Shown here in pieces: positions 33,883 to 41,979 of a stretch of 64,000 bases of DNA. The position numbers and the translations under genes were made by a program. The DNA lies in NCBI GenBank assembly GCA_016703535.1, contig JADJBV010000002.1:2480001-2544000 (forward strand), given 5' to 3'. The stretch is from Deltaproteobacteria bacterium. Lineage in GTDB: Bacteria; Myxococcota; Kuafuiibacteriia; Kuafuiibacteriales; Kuafuiibacteriaceae. The notes beneath the pieces were generated by a model. That model did not search any database, was not told the DNA's origin, and was given only the letters and a program-made list of their open reading frames with translations. Position 1 is the first letter of the stretch, and each line of letters begins with the position of its first letter.

Positions 33883-34614
33883 ATGCAGAACCTACTCAAG
33901 GCCTACACCAACCCCGCCCCCCGGACGCGTCGAACCGAAAGTGACGAGGCGGTCCGCAAGTACGCGCCGATGGTCTATCGGGTCGTGCGGCAGGTGGCCG
34001 AACGAATGCCGTCGAGCGTCGACCGGGAGTACCTGTTCAGCGCCGGGATGGTCGGCCTGTTGGACGCCTTGGCCAAATACGACTCGGCCCGCGGCATCGC
34101 CTTCGAGGCCTACGCGCGCATCCGCGTCAAAGGTGCGGTCCTGGACGAACTCCGGTCCTTGGACCACCTGACCCGCAGCATGCGCCGCCGCTCCCGTTCG
34201 GTGGTCGACTCCAAGAACGAGCTCGAGAAGGCCGAGGGCGCGCCGGTCGGTGACGACGCCGTCGCCAAGGCCACCGGGATGAGCATCGAAGAGGTGCAGC
34301 GCAGCCGCACTCGCCGGGCCCCGCCCGAGTCGGTGGACCCTTCAACCTTGGACGGGATGGCGATCACTGGCCTTTGGGAGGCCCCGATCTCCACCATCGA
34401 CCACCTGGAGTGGAAGGAACACGTACACCTCCTCTCCAAGGCGCTGTCTGAGCTCCCCGAGCGCAATCGCCTGGTGATCGGCCTGTACTACGAGGCCGAG
34501 CTCACGCTCCAAGAGATCGGCGACGTGTTGGGCGTGACCCAGTCGCGTATCAGCCAGATACTCCGGAAGACCGTCGAGATGCTCAAGGAGAGCCTCGAAC
34601 GCGAACACGCTTGA
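33883..34614 (+). CDS. fliA: Flagellar sigma factor FliA (sigma-28)
   Basis: A 243-residue sigma-28. Region 2 has YAPMVYRVVRQVAERMPSSV and FSAGMVGLLDALAKYDSARG then FEAYARIRVKGAVLDELRSL. Region 3 is around MSIEEVQRSRTR. Region 4 has LPERNRLVIGLYYEAELTLQ and EIGDVLGVTQSRISQI. It should read late flagellar promoters; matching motifs lie upstream of flgM and both flagellins in this window. Regulated by FlgM (41175-41465). Confidence 0.95.
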   Translation: MQNLLKAYTNPAPRTRRTESDEAVRKYAPMVYRVVRQVAERMPSSVDREYLFSAGMVGLLDALAKYDSARGIAFEAYARIRVKGAVLDELRSLDHLTRSMRRRSRSVVDSKNELEKAEGAPVGDDAVAKATGMSIEEVQRSRTRRAPPESVDPSTLDGMAITGLWEAPISTIDHLEWKEHVHLLSKALSELPERNRLVIGLYYEAELTLQEIGDVLGVTQSRISQILRKTVEMLKESLEREHA

Positions 34615-34660
34615 GCCGGGGCCAGGTCGTCCGAACATTGAAGTTCGGAGGTTCAACCCT

Positions 34661-35041
34661 GTGCTCGACAAGAATTGTAGGATCCTCTCGGTAGACGACT
34701 TCTCGACGATGCGCCGCATCGTCAAGAACATCTTGCGGCAGCTCGGCTATACCAACGTGGACGAAGCCGAAAACGGCGCCGCGGCCCTGAGCACCCTCAA
34801 AGAGAAGAAGTACGACCTGGTGATCTCCGACTGGAACATGCCGGTGATGACCGGGATTGAACTCCTGAAGAGCGTGCGGGCCGATCCGGGCCTGAAGGCG
34901 ACCCCCTTTTTGATGGTCACCGCCGAGGCCGAAAAGAGCCAAGTGGTCGAGGCCATCGAGGCGGGCGTCAACAGCTACATCCTCAAACCGTTCACCGCCA
35001 AGCTTCTCGAAGAGAAGCTCCAGGCCATGTTTCCGGGCTGA
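34661..35041 (+). CDS. cheY: Chemotaxis response regulator CheY
   Basis: A 126-residue single receiver domain. Asp12, Asp13, phospho-acceptor Asp57 (ISDWNMPVMTG), Thr87 and Lys109 (LKPFT) fall at the same numbers as in E. coli CheY. Phospho-CheY binds FliM to change motor rotation. Start is GTG 34661. A small hairpin (CCGAAC/GTTCGG) lies just upstream, and cheZ follows after 16 bp. The kinase CheA is not in the window. Confidence 0.93.
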   Translation: MLDKNCRILSVDDFSTMRRIVKNILRQLGYTNVDEAENGAAALSTLKEKKYDLVISDWNMPVMTGIELLKSVRADPGLKATPFLMVTAEAEKSQVVEAIEAGVNSYILKPFTAKLLEEKLQAMFPG

Positions 35042-35057
35042 ATTAAGGGGGATTTGA

Positions 35058-35636
35058 ATGGCGATCGAGGGCTTTTCGGGTGGTGTGGTGGAGAAGTATG
35101 CGGCGCTCCAGCGTGAGCTGGTGTTGATGGTCGAGTACATCAACGACACCCGCAAAACTTTGGGTGGGGTCACGGGCAAACTCCCGGGTGCCTCCGATGT
35201 CTTGACCGGGGTGACTCAAGCGCTGGAACGGGCGACCCACGAGATCCTTGGGATGGTCGAGAAGGTGATGGACCTCGACGCCAAGAGCAACGAGGCCGTG
35301 GCCAGGGCCCGGGCCGCCGCCGAAAGAGCCGGCGACGCCGACGCGGTCGCGGCCTTGGATGAAGCGACCGCCGCCTCAGATGAACGGATGGCGGTGCTCA
35401 CCGAGATCATGACCACCTTGTCGTTCCAAGATCTGACCTGCCAGGCGATCAATCGAATCGGCGGCACCGTCCTCGAGGTCGAAAACCGAGTTCGAGCGCT
35501 GGTGGAGCGACGGGCGCCAGGAATGGCCGGCGACACCTCCGAGTCTGCCGCCGTCCCCGCCCTGGAACGGCTCAAAGAAGCCCACAACGGCCAGGGAAAA
35601 CAGGGCCTCGTCGACGAACTCCTCCGCGGCCGCTGA
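35058..35636 (+). CDS. cheZ: CheZ-type phosphatase of CheY
   Basis: A 192-residue helical protein. The catalytic CheZ signature SFQDLTCQAINRI (Gln about 124) matches the E. coli DFQDLTGQVIKR motif containing catalytic Gln147. The C-terminal KQGLVDELLRGR fits the CheY-binding tail. A long helical hairpin precedes the motif. Its place directly after cheY supports the role. Last gene of the fliL operon. Confidence 0.85.
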   Translation: MAIEGFSGGVVEKYAALQRELVLMVEYINDTRKTLGGVTGKLPGASDVLTGVTQALERATHEILGMVEKVMDLDAKSNEAVARARAAAERAGDADAVAALDEATAASDERMAVLTEIMTTLSFQDLTCQAINRIGGTVLEVENRVRALVERRAPGMAGDTSESAAVPALERLKEAHNGQGKQGLVDELLRGR

Positions 35637-35675
35637 AGCTCCGCGACCCCTCCCCAACGTGATCGTAGACGTGGA

Positions 35676-35789
35676 CGTGATCGTGGCCGTTGCCGTGAAC
35701 TTGGCCGTGCACGGTAAACCGTAGGCCCCTCGAAACGCCTCCGCTCAGCTTCGGCGGGTTCGGGTTGCTCGGCCACGGCCACGATCACG
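35676..35789. repeat. Inverted repeat between convergent cheZ and fliJ-like genes
   Basis: Arms 35676-35695 and 35770-35789 are reverse complements with one mismatch over 20 nt, separated by 74 bp. They belong to degenerate GTGATCGTG / GTGGACGTG repeats. The site between two convergent genes suggests a bidirectional termination or end-of-transcript structure, though there is no T-run. Confidence 0.6.
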
Positions 35790-35808
35790 ATCACGATTGT
35801 GGGGGGGC

Positions 35809-36252
35809 TCAGCCTAGTTTTTTGGCGTAGGTATTGGTCGCGTATTCGTCGCCGGCGTTGAGGTCGCGGGCGTTGGCGGCTTGGCCGCGGGCTTGGCGAT
35901 GGCGATCCACCAGCATTTCCACGGATCGACTCCGGACATTGGCCTCCCGGCGTCGCTCCCGGGCCGGATCGGTGATCTCTCGCTCGTGGGTCTGGGCGCG
36001 ATTCACCTGATGCTGCAGCTGCGCCTGTAGTCGTACCCCGGTGTGGTGGGCCAAGTTGGCCAAGGCCGCGTCGACCCTGGGGTCATCGCTGGTCCAAAGG
36101 GTGAGGCCCGCGATCCGCTGGCGGGTCGTGTCGGCCTCGGCCACCAAAGCGGCCTGGGCCCTCTCGATTTCGCTGACGTCCCGCTCGACCACCAGGCGAT
36201 GGGTCTCTAGGGCATCGAGGACGCGCGTGAGGCGCGGCAGGGGGTTGGGCAT
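35809..36252 (-). CDS. FliJ-like flagellar export chaperone
   Basis: A 147-residue, mostly coiled-coil basic protein of FliJ length. It starts PLPRLTRVLDALETHRLVVE with repeated charged heptads, has RRREANVRSRSVEMLVDRH in the second half, and ends in an acidic DEYA then NTYAKKLG, resembling the (D/E)E-x-A tail of FliJ. No other fliJ candidate lies next to fliI, where the gene normally sits. FliJ is the stalk-like partner of the FliI ring. The gene stands alone on the minus strand between two plus-strand flagellar operons. Coiled coils are easily over-matched, so confidence is moderate. Confidence 0.6.
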   Translation of the reverse strand: MPNPLPRLTRVLDALETHRLVVERDVSEIERAQAALVAEADTTRQRIAGLTLWTSDDPRVDAALANLAHHTGVRLQAQLQHQVNRAQTHEREITDPARERRREANVRSRSVEMLVDRHRQARGQAANARDLNAGDEYATNTYAKKLG

Positions 36253-36329
36253 CGCCTTTTCCCATCGGACAGACCTCAGTGAACGTTAGCGGTGTAGTTC
36301 GACGAAACGCTGCCGATTGAGACACCGAG

Positions 36330-37046
36330 ATGAGCTACGGCCTCTACGTCGCGACCGCCGGCGCCGTCGCCCGGCAAAACCAACTGGACGTCGTGTCCAA
36401 CAACCTCGCCAACGCCAACACCCCGGGTTACCGGTCGGTGGACGTCGGTTTCCAGGAGGTCTTGGCCGAAGAACAAGCGCCGGACCGGCACCTGGTCGCG
36501 CTCGCCGAAACCCGGGTCGATCCTCGGCCCGGTCCCCTCAGCAGCACCGGCAACCCCCTCGACCTCTCTTTGGAAGGTCGGGGCTACTTTGCGCTCCAGG
36601 GTGCACCCGGAGTCCCGGTCTTGGCTCGCACCGTGTCCCTCAAGGTCGACGAGTCGGGGCTGCTCAGCGATCAGCGGGGCCGCCCAGTGATGGTCGACGG
36701 CGCGGAGCTCCACGTCGATCCCGCCAGCCCCATCCAGATCACCGCCGAAGGTGAAGTCACCCAGTCGGGTCAGGTGCTCGGTCGCCTCTCCCTCTACGAC
36801 GTCGGCAACGGCGGCGGGCTCAGCCCCTTGGGCGATGGCCTCTACACCCCCAACGACGGATCAGGCCCAGTCTTCGAGGTCGGCGCCAAGGTCCTGAGCG
36901 GCACCATCGAAGGATCGAACGTGGAGACCGTGGGGACGATGGTGAAGATGATCCGCCTGGAGCGTGATCACCAATCGCTGATGAAAGTGATCCAGGCCTA
37001 CCGCGAGGCCGATGAAGGATTGATCGCGGCCGGGAGGAAACCGTGA
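36330..37046 (+). CDS. flgF: Flagellar basal-body rod protein FlgF
   Basis: A 238-residue proximal-rod protein. N-terminal NQLDVVSNNLANANTPGYRS and C-terminal EGSNVETVGTMVKMIRLERD then KVIQAYREADEG are the rod-family ends. Pairing with flgG downstream (4-bp overlap) and the shorter length identify it as FlgF rather than FlgG. First gene of the flgFGAHIJ operon. It lies close to the divergent FliJ-like gene and has only a weak ribosome site. Confidence 0.9.
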   Translation: MSYGLYVATAGAVARQNQLDVVSNNLANANTPGYRSVDVGFQEVLAEEQAPDRHLVALAETRVDPRPGPLSSTGNPLDLSLEGRGYFALQGAPGVPVLARTVSLKVDESGLLSDQRGRPVMVDGAELHVDPASPIQITAEGEVTQSGQVLGRLSLYDVGNGGGLSPLGDGLYTPNDGSGPVFEVGAKVLSGTIEGSNVETVGTMVKMIRLERDHQSLMKVIQAYREADEGLIAAGRKP

Positions 37047-37819
37047 GAGCGCTCTACACCGCCGCGACGGGCATGCAAGCCCAGCAGATGAAGATCGACG
37101 TCATCGCCAACAACTTGGCCAACGTCAACACCGACGGCTTCAAGGGCAGCGAGGCCCAGTTCGCGGATCTGATGTATCAGACCATGCGGATCTCCGGCGC
37201 CGCGACCTCGGCCCAGACCCAAGCGCCCACCGGGCTGCAAGTGGGCCTCGGCGCTCGGCCGGCGGCGACCGTCCGCGACTTCGAACAAGGGGATCTCAAA
37301 AACACCGAAAATCCCCTGGATCTGGCGATCGAGGGCGCGGGGCTCTTCCAGATCCTGACCCCCGGCGACGAACTCGCCTACAGCCGCAACGGCTCCTTCA
37401 AGATCAGCAACGAAGGTAAGTTGGTGAACGCCGACGGCTACGAACTTTATCCGCCGATCACAGTCCCGGAGAACGTGCAGGGCATCCAAGTGGCGGCCGA
37501 TGGCACCGTCTCCGCCCAGGTCGCGGGCAACAGCAGCCCGGTCAACCTCGGGCAGATCGAGCTGGTGACGGTCCTCAACAGCGGGTCCCTCGAGGGCATC
37601 GGGCGCAACCTCTACCGGATCACCGGCGAACGACCGGTCCCGGGCAACCCGGGCAGCGAAGGTCGGGGCACCATCCAGCAGGGCTTCTTGGAGGCCTCCA
37701 ACGTCAAGGTGGTGGAAGAGATGGTGCAGATGATCCTCGGCCAACGGGCCTACGAGGCCAACTCCAAGGTGATCCAGACCGCCGACCGCATGATGGAGGA
37801 AGCCAACCGGCTCCGCTGA
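37043..37819 (+). CDS. flgG: Flagellar distal rod protein FlgG
   Basis: A 258-residue distal-rod protein of standard length (about 260). The start MRALYTAATGMQAQQMKIDV, VIANNLANVNTDGFKGSEAQ and the end NVKVVEEMVQMILGQRAYEA then VIQTADRMMEEANRLR are nearly textbook. GTG start overlaps flgF. Confidence 0.97.
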   Translation: MRALYTAATGMQAQQMKIDVIANNLANVNTDGFKGSEAQFADLMYQTMRISGAATSAQTQAPTGLQVGLGARPAATVRDFEQGDLKNTENPLDLAIEGAGLFQILTPGDELAYSRNGSFKISNEGKLVNADGYELYPPITVPENVQGIQVAADGTVSAQVAGNSSPVNLGQIELVTVLNSGSLEGIGRNLYRITGERPVPGNPGSEGRGTIQQGFLEASNVKVVEEMVQMILGQRAYEANSKVIQTADRMMEEANRLR

Positions 37820-37822
37820 TCG

Positions 37823-38494
37823 ATGATTTTACCTTTCACCACCCTCCTGCTCGCGGCGCCGACGCCGCCGATCGTCGCCGGGACCCCCGAGTTGGCGATC
37901 CGCGCGGTGTTGGTCGAGGCCCACGAAGAGAGAGCTCCGGAGTTGTCGGCGGCCACTTTCCTCGGCCTCCCGCGACCGGGCCCGGGGGTGGAGTTCGAGG
38001 CGCAACTTTTGCCGAGCGCCGCCGCCGACCGAGTGGCGGTGCAAGTTCAGGTGAAGGCCAAAGGTCAACTGGTGGCGCGACGAGCCTACGAGTTGCCGCT
38101 CCTGGCCGGGATCTCGGTGGTGGTGCCGGTGCGGACCATCAGCGCCGGCCGAAAGATCGAGGCCGCGGACCTGACGCTCAAGTCCTTGCGTCTCGGCGGA
38201 CCGCCCGGACGTTTTGCCTCGACCCTCGACGAGCTGGTGGGCAAAACCGCTCGGGTCACCCTCTTGGCCGATCGTCCCATCCCCCTGCCCGAACTGCGGG
38301 CCGAAAAGATCGTGAGCCGAGGGGAAGAGCTGCGGGTCCTGGTCCACACCGGGGCCTTGCAAGTGACGGTGTTCGCCGAGGCCCTCGAGGACGGGGCCCT
38401 GGGCGAACGGATCAAAGTACGGAACCGGACCAGCCAGCGGGTGTTCGCCGCGACGGTCTCGGGGCAAAGGCAAGCGGAGGTCGAGGCGCCATGA
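37823..38494 (+). CDS. flgA: Flagellar P-ring chaperone FlgA
   Basis: A 223-residue exported protein that assists P-ring assembly. A short hydrophobic signal (MILPFTTLLLAAPTP) comes first. The C-terminal SAF-type domain is visible in VVVPVRTISAGRKIEAADLT, RPIPLPELRA and VLVHTGALQVTVFAEALEDG. Sits between flgG and flgH, with a 4-bp overlap into flgH. Confidence 0.88.
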   Translation: MILPFTTLLLAAPTPPIVAGTPELAIRAVLVEAHEERAPELSAATFLGLPRPGPGVEFEAQLLPSAAADRVAVQVQVKAKGQLVARRAYELPLLAGISVVVPVRTISAGRKIEAADLTLKSLRLGGPPGRFASTLDELVGKTARVTLLADRPIPLPELRAEKIVSRGEELRVLVHTGALQVTVFAEALEDGALGERIKVRNRTSQRVFAATVSGQRQAEVEAP

Positions 38495-39174
38495 AGACAG
38501 GAGTTTTCGTCGCCATCACGTTCCTGAGCGCCTGTGGCGCTGGGCACATCAAGGACTACACCCCCAAGCGGCGAGAGTACGAGCCGATCGTCAAGTCGGA
38601 GGAGACCGCCGCCACCAACCAAGACGGCAGCCTCTGGTCGGATCGGGCCGAAGGCGCAACCCTCTTCACCGACGTCCGAGCCTTTCAGGTCAACGACCTG
38701 GTGACCGTAAAGATCGCCGAGGTTGCGACCGCCAAACGCAACGCCGCCACCGGGCTGGAGCGGGACGGCAACGTCAAGCTGGGCGGCGACGTCGCCGGGA
38801 TCTTGGCCGAACAAAGCGCCGGGCTCTTCGATCCCCAAGAGATCTTGAAGGGTGGGGCGACGATGAACTTCGACGCGACCGGCCGCACCTCACGCCAAGA
38901 CGATGTCCGCTTCACCGTCGCGGCCACCGTCACCAAGGTCCTGCCCAACGGCAACCTCTTCATCGAAGGCCACCGGGTGGTGTTGGTGAACGACGAAGAA
39001 CACCACTTCTACATCAGCGGCGTGGCCCGGCCCCAAGACATCCGACGAGACAACTCCATCGCCTCGACCCTACTCGCCGACGCCGAGGTGGAGTTCACCG
39101 GCGCCGGCGTGATCAGCGAAGGCCAACAACCCGGTTGGTTGACCCGCCTGCTCAACTGGATCTCGCCTTTCTAA
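38491..39174 (+). CDS. flgH: Flagellar L-ring lipoprotein FlgH
   Basis: A 227-residue outer-membrane lipoprotein forming the L-ring. Lipobox LSAC falls at Cys15. Conserved parts are SLWSDRAEGATLFTDVRAFQ, VNDLVTVKIAEVATAKRNAA, NGNLFIEGHRVVLVNDEEHH (each cut to 20) and the final VEFTGAGVISEGQQPGWLTR. Shows that the host has an outer membrane. Confidence 0.95.
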   Translation: MKTGVFVAITFLSACGAGHIKDYTPKRREYEPIVKSEETAATNQDGSLWSDRAEGATLFTDVRAFQVNDLVTVKIAEVATAKRNAATGLERDGNVKLGGDVAGILAEQSAGLFDPQEILKGGATMNFDATGRTSRQDDVRFTVAATVTKVLPNGNLFIEGHRVVLVNDEEHHFYISGVARPQDIRRDNSIASTLLADAEVEFTGAGVISEGQQPGWLTRLLNWISPF

Positions 39175-39183
39175 GGAGTGACG

Positions 39184-40281
39184 ATGCGAACCGCCCTCTG
39201 CACCTTGTTGCTCCTCACCGCCGCCAGCGGCACGGCACAGGCCGCCCGGATCAAGGACCTGGCCGTGGTCCGGGGCGTCCGCTCCAACCCCCTGGTCGGC
39301 TTCGGAGTGGTCATCGGGCTTTCGGGCACCGGCGACACGCGGCGAGTGACGGTGACCAACCAAGCGATCGCCTCCTTGCTCCTCCGCCATGGCGTCAACA
39401 TCCCGGCTGAAGGCCTCGAGACCCCCAACTCGGCGGCGGTGATCGTCACCGCCGAGCTCCCGCCCTTCGCCGCCCCCGGTGAGACCATCGACGTCCAGGT
39501 CAGCGCCTTGGGCAACGCCCGCAGCTTGACCGGCGGGACCTTGGTGTTGGCCCCGCTCAAGGGCGCCGACGGCAACGTCTACGCGGTGGCGCAAGGTTCG
39601 TTGACGGTGGGTGGTTTTGTGGCCGAGGCGGTGCCCTTCGCCAAGGTGCAACGCAACTTCCCCACCAGCGGTCGGATCCCCGGCGGTGGGACCATCGAAC
39701 GCGGCGTCCCGGCCCGTTATGTGGTCGACGATCAGATCGTGCTCAACCTGCACCAGGTCGACTTCGAGACCGCCGGCCGCATGGTCAAAGCGGTCAACGA
39801 CGCGTTTTCGGCGGAGATCGCCAGCGCTGATCATCCCGGCGCGGTGACCGTCAAGATCCCCGACGACGCCAAGAGCCAACCCGTCACTTTTTTGGCCAAG
39901 ATCCAGGCCCTGGAGGTCACGCCCGACGTCGTGGCCAAGGTGGTGGTCAATGAGAAGACCGGCACGGTGGTGGTGGGTGGATCGGTGAACCTTGGACCGG
40001 CGGCCATCGCCCACGGCAACCTCAACGTGGCCATCACCACCAGCTTTGGTGTCTCCCAGCCGCTGCCTTTTTCACGTTTGGGTCAGACCATCGTGGTGCC
40101 CAACGTCGAGGTCAACGTGCAGGAGGGCCAACCTCCGCTCAAAGAGGTCAAGGCGGGGACCACGGTCGCCGAGCTGGTCTCGGCCCTCAACTCCTTGGGC
40201 GCCTCGCCCCGTGATCTGATCTCCATCCTTCAGGCCCTCAAGTTGAGCGGCGCGCTCCAAGCCGAGCTGGAGGTCATGTGA
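39184..40281 (+). CDS. flgI: Flagellar P-ring protein FlgI
   Basis: A 365-residue periplasmic P-ring subunit. A signal peptide (MRTALCTLLLLTAASGTAQA) leads into ARIKDLAVVRGVRSNPLVGF, GVVIGLSGTGD and VNIPAEGLETPNSAAVIVTA. The C terminus has LVSALNSLGASPRDLISILQ. ATG 39184 was chosen because AAGGAG lies 5 nt upstream and the signal peptide then starts MRT; GTG two codons earlier is possible. Confidence 0.96.
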   Translation: MRTALCTLLLLTAASGTAQAARIKDLAVVRGVRSNPLVGFGVVIGLSGTGDTRRVTVTNQAIASLLLRHGVNIPAEGLETPNSAAVIVTAELPPFAAPGETIDVQVSALGNARSLTGGTLVLAPLKGADGNVYAVAQGSLTVGGFVAEAVPFAKVQRNFPTSGRIPGGGTIERGVPARYVVDDQIVLNLHQVDFETAGRMVKAVNDAFSAEIASADHPGAVTVKIPDDAKSQPVTFLAKIQALEVTPDVVAKVVVNEKTGTVVVGGSVNLGPAAIAHGNLNVAITTSFGVSQPLPFSRLGQTIVVPNVEVNVQEGQPPLKEVKAGTTVAELVSALNSLGASPRDLISILQALKLSGALQAELEVM

Positions 40282-40991
40282 GCGTTCGGCCCCTCGGGCC
40301 CAACTCGCCCGCCGCGCCCGGCGCGCCTGACACGGACGCGAAGCAACTCCAGGCCACCGCCCGGGACCTCGAGGGTGTCTTCGTCGGCATGATGTTCGAG
40401 GAGATGGCCAAGACCGTCGAGGAGGCCGATGGCCTCTACCCCAAGACCCCCGGGCGCGACGTCTACGAAGGTTGGTTCCGCACCGAAATCGCCCAACGTT
40501 GGGCCAAAGGCGGCGGCGCAGGGTTGGGCGATCAGATCGCCAAGAGCCTTGGCGCCGATGCCCCTGCCCCTCGGCCGGTCGGGCCTCGTTTTGGATCACC
40601 CGCCGACGGGCCCGTGTCTTCGACCTTTGGACCTCGGGTCCACCCGGTCACCGGGCACCGCGACTTCCACGAGGGCGTCGACCTGGCGGTCCCAGTCGGT
40701 TCGCCGGTGCGCTCACCTTTCCCCGGGAAGGTCGTCGCGGTGGGAGAAGATCCGCACCTGGGTTTGGCGATCACCGTGGAGCACCCGGGCGGATATCGCT
40801 CGATCTACGGCCACACCGAAGCCGCCTTGGTAAAGGTCGGGCAGTCGGTGGCCGCCGGCGAGGTCATCGGGCGCTCCGGTCAGAGCGGCCGCGTCACCGG
40901 TCCCCACCTCCACTTCGCCCTGTATCATCAAGGGAAGGCCGTCGATCCCTCCCGTTGGGTCGCGATCCGCGGCCCCCTCACGCCTCGCTAA
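40278..40991 (+). CDS. flgJ: FlgJ rod-cap domain fused to M23 (LytM) peptidase
   Basis: A 237-residue two-domain protein. Residues about 24-90 are the FlgJ rod-binding domain (ARDLEGVFVGMMFEEMAKTV, GRDVYEGWFRTEIAQ). Residues about 112-230 are an M23/LytM zinc metallopeptidase with His131-x3-Asp135 (HEGVD) and His210-x-His212 (HLH). Enteric FlgJ instead carries a glucosaminidase. Here an endopeptidase cutting peptidoglycan cross-links would open the wall for the rod. No signal peptide is visible, consistent with export through the flagellar channel. GTG start overlaps flgI by 4 bp. Confidence 0.88.
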   Translation: MSVRPLGPNSPAAPGAPDTDAKQLQATARDLEGVFVGMMFEEMAKTVEEADGLYPKTPGRDVYEGWFRTEIAQRWAKGGGAGLGDQIAKSLGADAPAPRPVGPRFGSPADGPVSSTFGPRVHPVTGHRDFHEGVDLAVPVGSPVRSPFPGKVVAVGEDPHLGLAITVEHPGGYRSIYGHTEAALVKVGQSVAAGEVIGRSGQSGRVTGPHLHFALYHQGKAVDPSRWVAIRGPLTPR

Positions 40992-41103
40992 ACCCGCCCC
41001 CATTTGGTCTCTTGTATCGAGCACTTAGCTCGAGGGCTCCCGATCTGCGACAGGCCCAGGGTGTCGGCCGGTTGACGAAAACAAAAAAAATGCACCTCCG
41101 CTG

Positions 41104-41130
41104 TCAAGCTTTCGACAGACGGTCCGAAGT
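41104..41130 (+). promoter_or_regulatory. Sigma-28-type promoter upstream of flgM
   Basis: TCAAGCTT-N11-TCCGAAGT, with the same 11-bp spacing and a related core as the motifs before both flagellins. An A-rich tract (41079-41090) just upstream could act as an UP element. It lies about 45 bp before the flgM GTG. Confidence 0.55.
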
Positions 41131-41174
41131 GTATGGGTGTCATGTTTGGAACACCGGATCGCCAAGGAGAACCC

Positions 41175-41465
41175 GTGAGCACCATCAAGCCGACCCAGAG
41201 CCAGGGCCCGATCGACATCACTCGCCCCACCGAAGGCGTGAAGCGGAACGTCCGGGTCGAGCCGGCGCGGGCCGACCGGGTGGCGCTTCGCCGGGAAGAC
41301 TCGGGCGTACACCGCCTCTACCAATCGGTGGACGCGGCCGAGGCCTCGGATCGAGCCAAGCGGGTCGCCGACATCAAGAAGGCGGTTGAGAACGGGACGT
41401 ACCGACCGAACTTGAAGGTTGTTGCGGAACGTCTACTCCCAGACCTTGGCCTCGATCTCCGCTGA
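41175..41465 (+). CDS. flgM: Anti-sigma-28 factor FlgM
   Basis: A 96-residue protein whose C-terminal half matches FlgM (VDAAEASDRAKRVADIKKAV, ENGTYRPNLKVVAERLL). The N terminus is disordered and polar, as in other FlgM proteins. It would hold FliA inactive until hook completion allows its export. GTG 41175 follows AAGGAG by 5 nt; upstream starts at 41133 lack one. Preceded by a sigma-28-like promoter, giving the usual negative feedback loop. Followed at once by flgN. Confidence 0.88.
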   Translation: MSTIKPTQSQGPIDITRPTEGVKRNVRVEPARADRVALRREDSGVHRLYQSVDAAEASDRAKRVADIKKAVENGTYRPNLKVVAERLLPDLGLDLR

Positions 41466-41469
41466 GACC

Positions 41470-41970
41470 ATGCCCGCGACCGGCGCCATCCCGGCCCAGG
41501 TCGGGGCTTGGCTGGTGGGACTGGAAGGCGAAATCAGCCTGCTCCAGGACCTGGAAGCGGTCGCCACCGAAGCGCGGCTCGTCTCTCCCAAGCTGGAAGA
41601 TCAGCGCTTCGCTCAGCTCCTCGAGCAACAGACCAGTCTCTGCCGACGCCTCGAAGAACGACGGGTCCAACGCGCTCAGCTCCTCGAGCGGAGCGGCCAT
41701 CCCTCCAAGGACTTCTTGGTGGTGGTGTTGGGCGCGACCCCCAAAGAGAGCCACGGCGAAGTGGTCAAGCTCTTCGGGCGGTACATGAGGGCGGCCGAGT
41801 TGGCGCAACGCCAGGTCACGCTCAACCGTGAGTTCTTCGCGCTGACCTTGGGGGCGGTCGAAGACGTACTTTCGGCGGTGGTCAACGGGCCGGACGGACC
41901 GGCCACTTACGATGCCCTCGGGCAACGAAAGGGAAGAGCGGGACCGTTGTCCTTCTCGACCCTCACCTAG
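41470..41970 (+). CDS. flgN: FlgN-like export chaperone
   Basis: A 166-residue helical protein in the canonical flgM-flgN-flgK-flgL order. It contains long amphipathic helices (LEGEISLLQDLEAVATEARL, QQTSLCRRLEERRVQRAQLL) and the FlgN-like AQRQVTLNREFFALTLGAVE. FlgN chaperones the hook-filament junction proteins FlgK and FlgL, both encoded immediately downstream. Confidence 0.8.
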   Translation: MPATGAIPAQVGAWLVGLEGEISLLQDLEAVATEARLVSPKLEDQRFAQLLEQQTSLCRRLEERRVQRAQLLERSGHPSKDFLVVVLGATPKESHGEVVKLFGRYMRAAELAQRQVTLNREFFALTLGAVEDVLSAVVNGPDGPATYDALGQRKGRAGPLSFSTLT

Positions 41971-41979
41971 GAGTCGAAG

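Noticed and set aside
34615..34660. Possible internal promoter before cheY (TTGAGCCG-N11-TCCGAACA)
   Set aside because: Only the -10-like part matches; it overlaps a small hairpin and the gene is well placed in the fliL operon.
36293..36319. Possible sigma-28 promoter before flgF (TGTAGTTC-N11-GCCGATTG)
   Set aside because: The -10 is good, but the -35 differs from the TCAA of the three better sites and the start codon is only 10 nt downstream; left unannotated.
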